Positions 63,304 to 64,000 of a DNA stretch of 64,000 nucleotides are shown one piece after another. Source of the DNA: Mesorhizobium sp. NFR06 (lineage in GTDB: Bacteria; Pseudomonadota; Alphaproteobacteria; Rhizobiales; Rhizobiaceae); contig NZ_FOVT01000001.1 of assembly GCF_900115245.1 (NCBI RefSeq), positions 310,001 to 374,000 of the forward strand, given 5' to 3'. Position numbers and translations under genes: made by a program. The notes below the pieces were generated by a model that did not search any database, was not told the origin of the DNA, and saw only the letters and a list, made by a program, of their open reading frames with translations. Position 1 is the first letter of the stretch; the number at the start of each line of letters is the position of its first letter.

Positions 63304-64000
63304 ATGAAAGTGCTTTTTGCAAGCGGCAACGGATATATTCCCGAGTTCACCGGCGGCGTGCAATCCAACACCCACCATCTGGTCGAACAGCTGATCGAGC
63401 ACGGCCACCAGGCATCGGTCCTCGCTTCGCTGTTCGGCGACGGCATGTTCGGCTTCAAGGCGCGCGCCAAGATGAAGCTGTTGCGGCAGCCCGCGGTCGT
63501 CGACAATTTTCCCGGCTATCCGGTGATGCGCGCCTGGTTTCCCTGGGACGCGGCCGGCTTCGCTGTCGAGAAAACCAGACCTGACGTCGCCGTCGTGCAG
63601 TGCCACAAGTCCGTCCTGCTCGGAAAGGCGCTTCTGGCCGAAGGGGTGCCGCTGGTGGTCTACCTTCACAACGTCGAATTTCACGAACTCGCCGGCGATC
63701 CGCGCGAGCTGCATTCGGCTTTATACATCGCCAATTCGGAGTTCACGGCACGCACCTACAAGGAAAAATTCGGCATCGATTCCACTGTTCTCCCGCCGAC
63801 CATCAATGAAGCTCTCTACTGCACGCATACGACGGGTGAATTCGTCACCATGATCAATCCCTATGAGGAGAAGGGTTTCGAAACGGCGGTGCGGATCGCG
63901 GCCGCCTGCCCGGAGGTTCCGTTCCTGTTTGTCGAAAGCTGGAAGCTGGACGACGACCATCGTGCGCGCGTCGAGAAGACCCTCGCGCCGCTTTCGAACG
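63304..64000 (+). CDS. glycosyltransferase (GT4-like), N-terminal part
   Basis: The frame opens at ATG 63304 (AGGAGCAGGACA upstream) and is still open at the window end, so about 232 residues are seen. The N-terminal GT-B domain starts MKVLFASGNGYIPEFTGGVQSNT and includes VVYLHNVEFHEL, ALYIANSEFTARTYKEKFGI and the hinge ITMINPYEEKG-like segment (FVTMINPYEEKGFETAVRIA) with EKG where sugar-phosphate contacts lie. Likely another exopolysaccharide sugar transferase. The C-terminal nucleotide-binding half lies outside the window. Confidence 0.85.
   Translation, partial: MKVLFASGNGYIPEFTGGVQSNTHHLVEQLIEHGHQASVLASLFGDGMFGFKARAKMKLLRQPAVVDNFPGYPVMRAWFPWDAAGFAVEKTRPDVAVVQCHKSVLLGKALLAEGVPLVVYLHNVEFHELAGDPRELHSALYIANSEFTARTYKEKFGIDSTVLPPTINEALYCTHTTGEFVTMINPYEEKGFETAVRIAAACPEVPFLFVESWKLDDDHRARVEKTLAPLSN

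Overview
The window looks like a chromosomal segment of a Mesorhizobium-type alphaproteobacterium (Hyphomicrobiales). The evidence is high GC, the aroA-cmk-rpsA block with a class II EPSP synthase, a TIGR02300 FYDLN gene, rhizobial exo genes (exoY, exoF, exoQ, exoZ, exoK types) and the short palindromic intergenic repeats usual in this order. Both ends cut genes: a thiamine-diphosphate enzyme at the left and a group 4-type glycosyltransferase at the right.

Layout. 1-8.6 kb holds housekeeping genes: an SDR, a broken MOSC gene, rpsA, cmk and aroA (minus strand), the TIGR02300 gene, tRNA-Ala(GGC) and a lipoprotein. 8.6-24.3 kb is a carbohydrate catabolic region whose best-recognised enzyme is L-fuconate dehydratase (23000-24277). 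With an amidohydrolase (lactonase type), a COG3254 mutarotase, an SDR, a Gfo/Idh/MocA oxidoreductase, a talarate/galactarate-dehydratase-like enzyme, an IclR regulator and a complete ABC importer, it suggests non-phosphorylating L-fucose (or related sugar) catabolism. It also carries two MaoC hydratases, a CaiB/BaiF CoA-transferase and a solute-binding-like protein without a signal peptide, which the standard pathway does not explain. 25-31.6 kb holds a D-galactonate dehydratase, a GntR/FCD regulator, an araFGH-type importer and an SDR. 31.7-42.6 kb holds a GlxA regulator and a DJ-1/PfpI protein, a GntR-PLP enzyme-sugar ABC importer operon, an aldehyde dehydrogenase and a DUF1349 protein. 42.7-64 kb is an exopolysaccharide region: exoQ-, exoZ-, exoF- and exoY-type genes, exoX-like, exoK, UDP-glucose dehydrogenase, three glycosyltransferases and a GMC oxidoreductase with a Tat-targeted small subunit.

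The most interesting content is a complete lasso peptide gene cluster inside the exopolysaccharide region (48244-55750). It has a 50-residue precursor (53882-54034, minus), a PqqD-like B1, a B2 protease, an asparagine-synthase-like cyclase whose glutaminase Cys2 is Ser, an HPr-kinase-like kinase and an ABC exporter. A divergent nucleotidyltransferase gene overlaps a family 2 glycosyltransferase gene. The leader matches the YxxPxLxxxGxxxxxTx recognition pattern exactly. The core starts with Gly, has Asp at position 9 and ends in Ser, which is what a C-terminal-Ser kinase pathway would need.

Several genes in the first 13 kb (a small secreted protein, MOSC, a lactonase and a small membrane protein) are broken by indels, most of them one base beside G/C runs. 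This points to base-call errors in the assembly or to recent decay.
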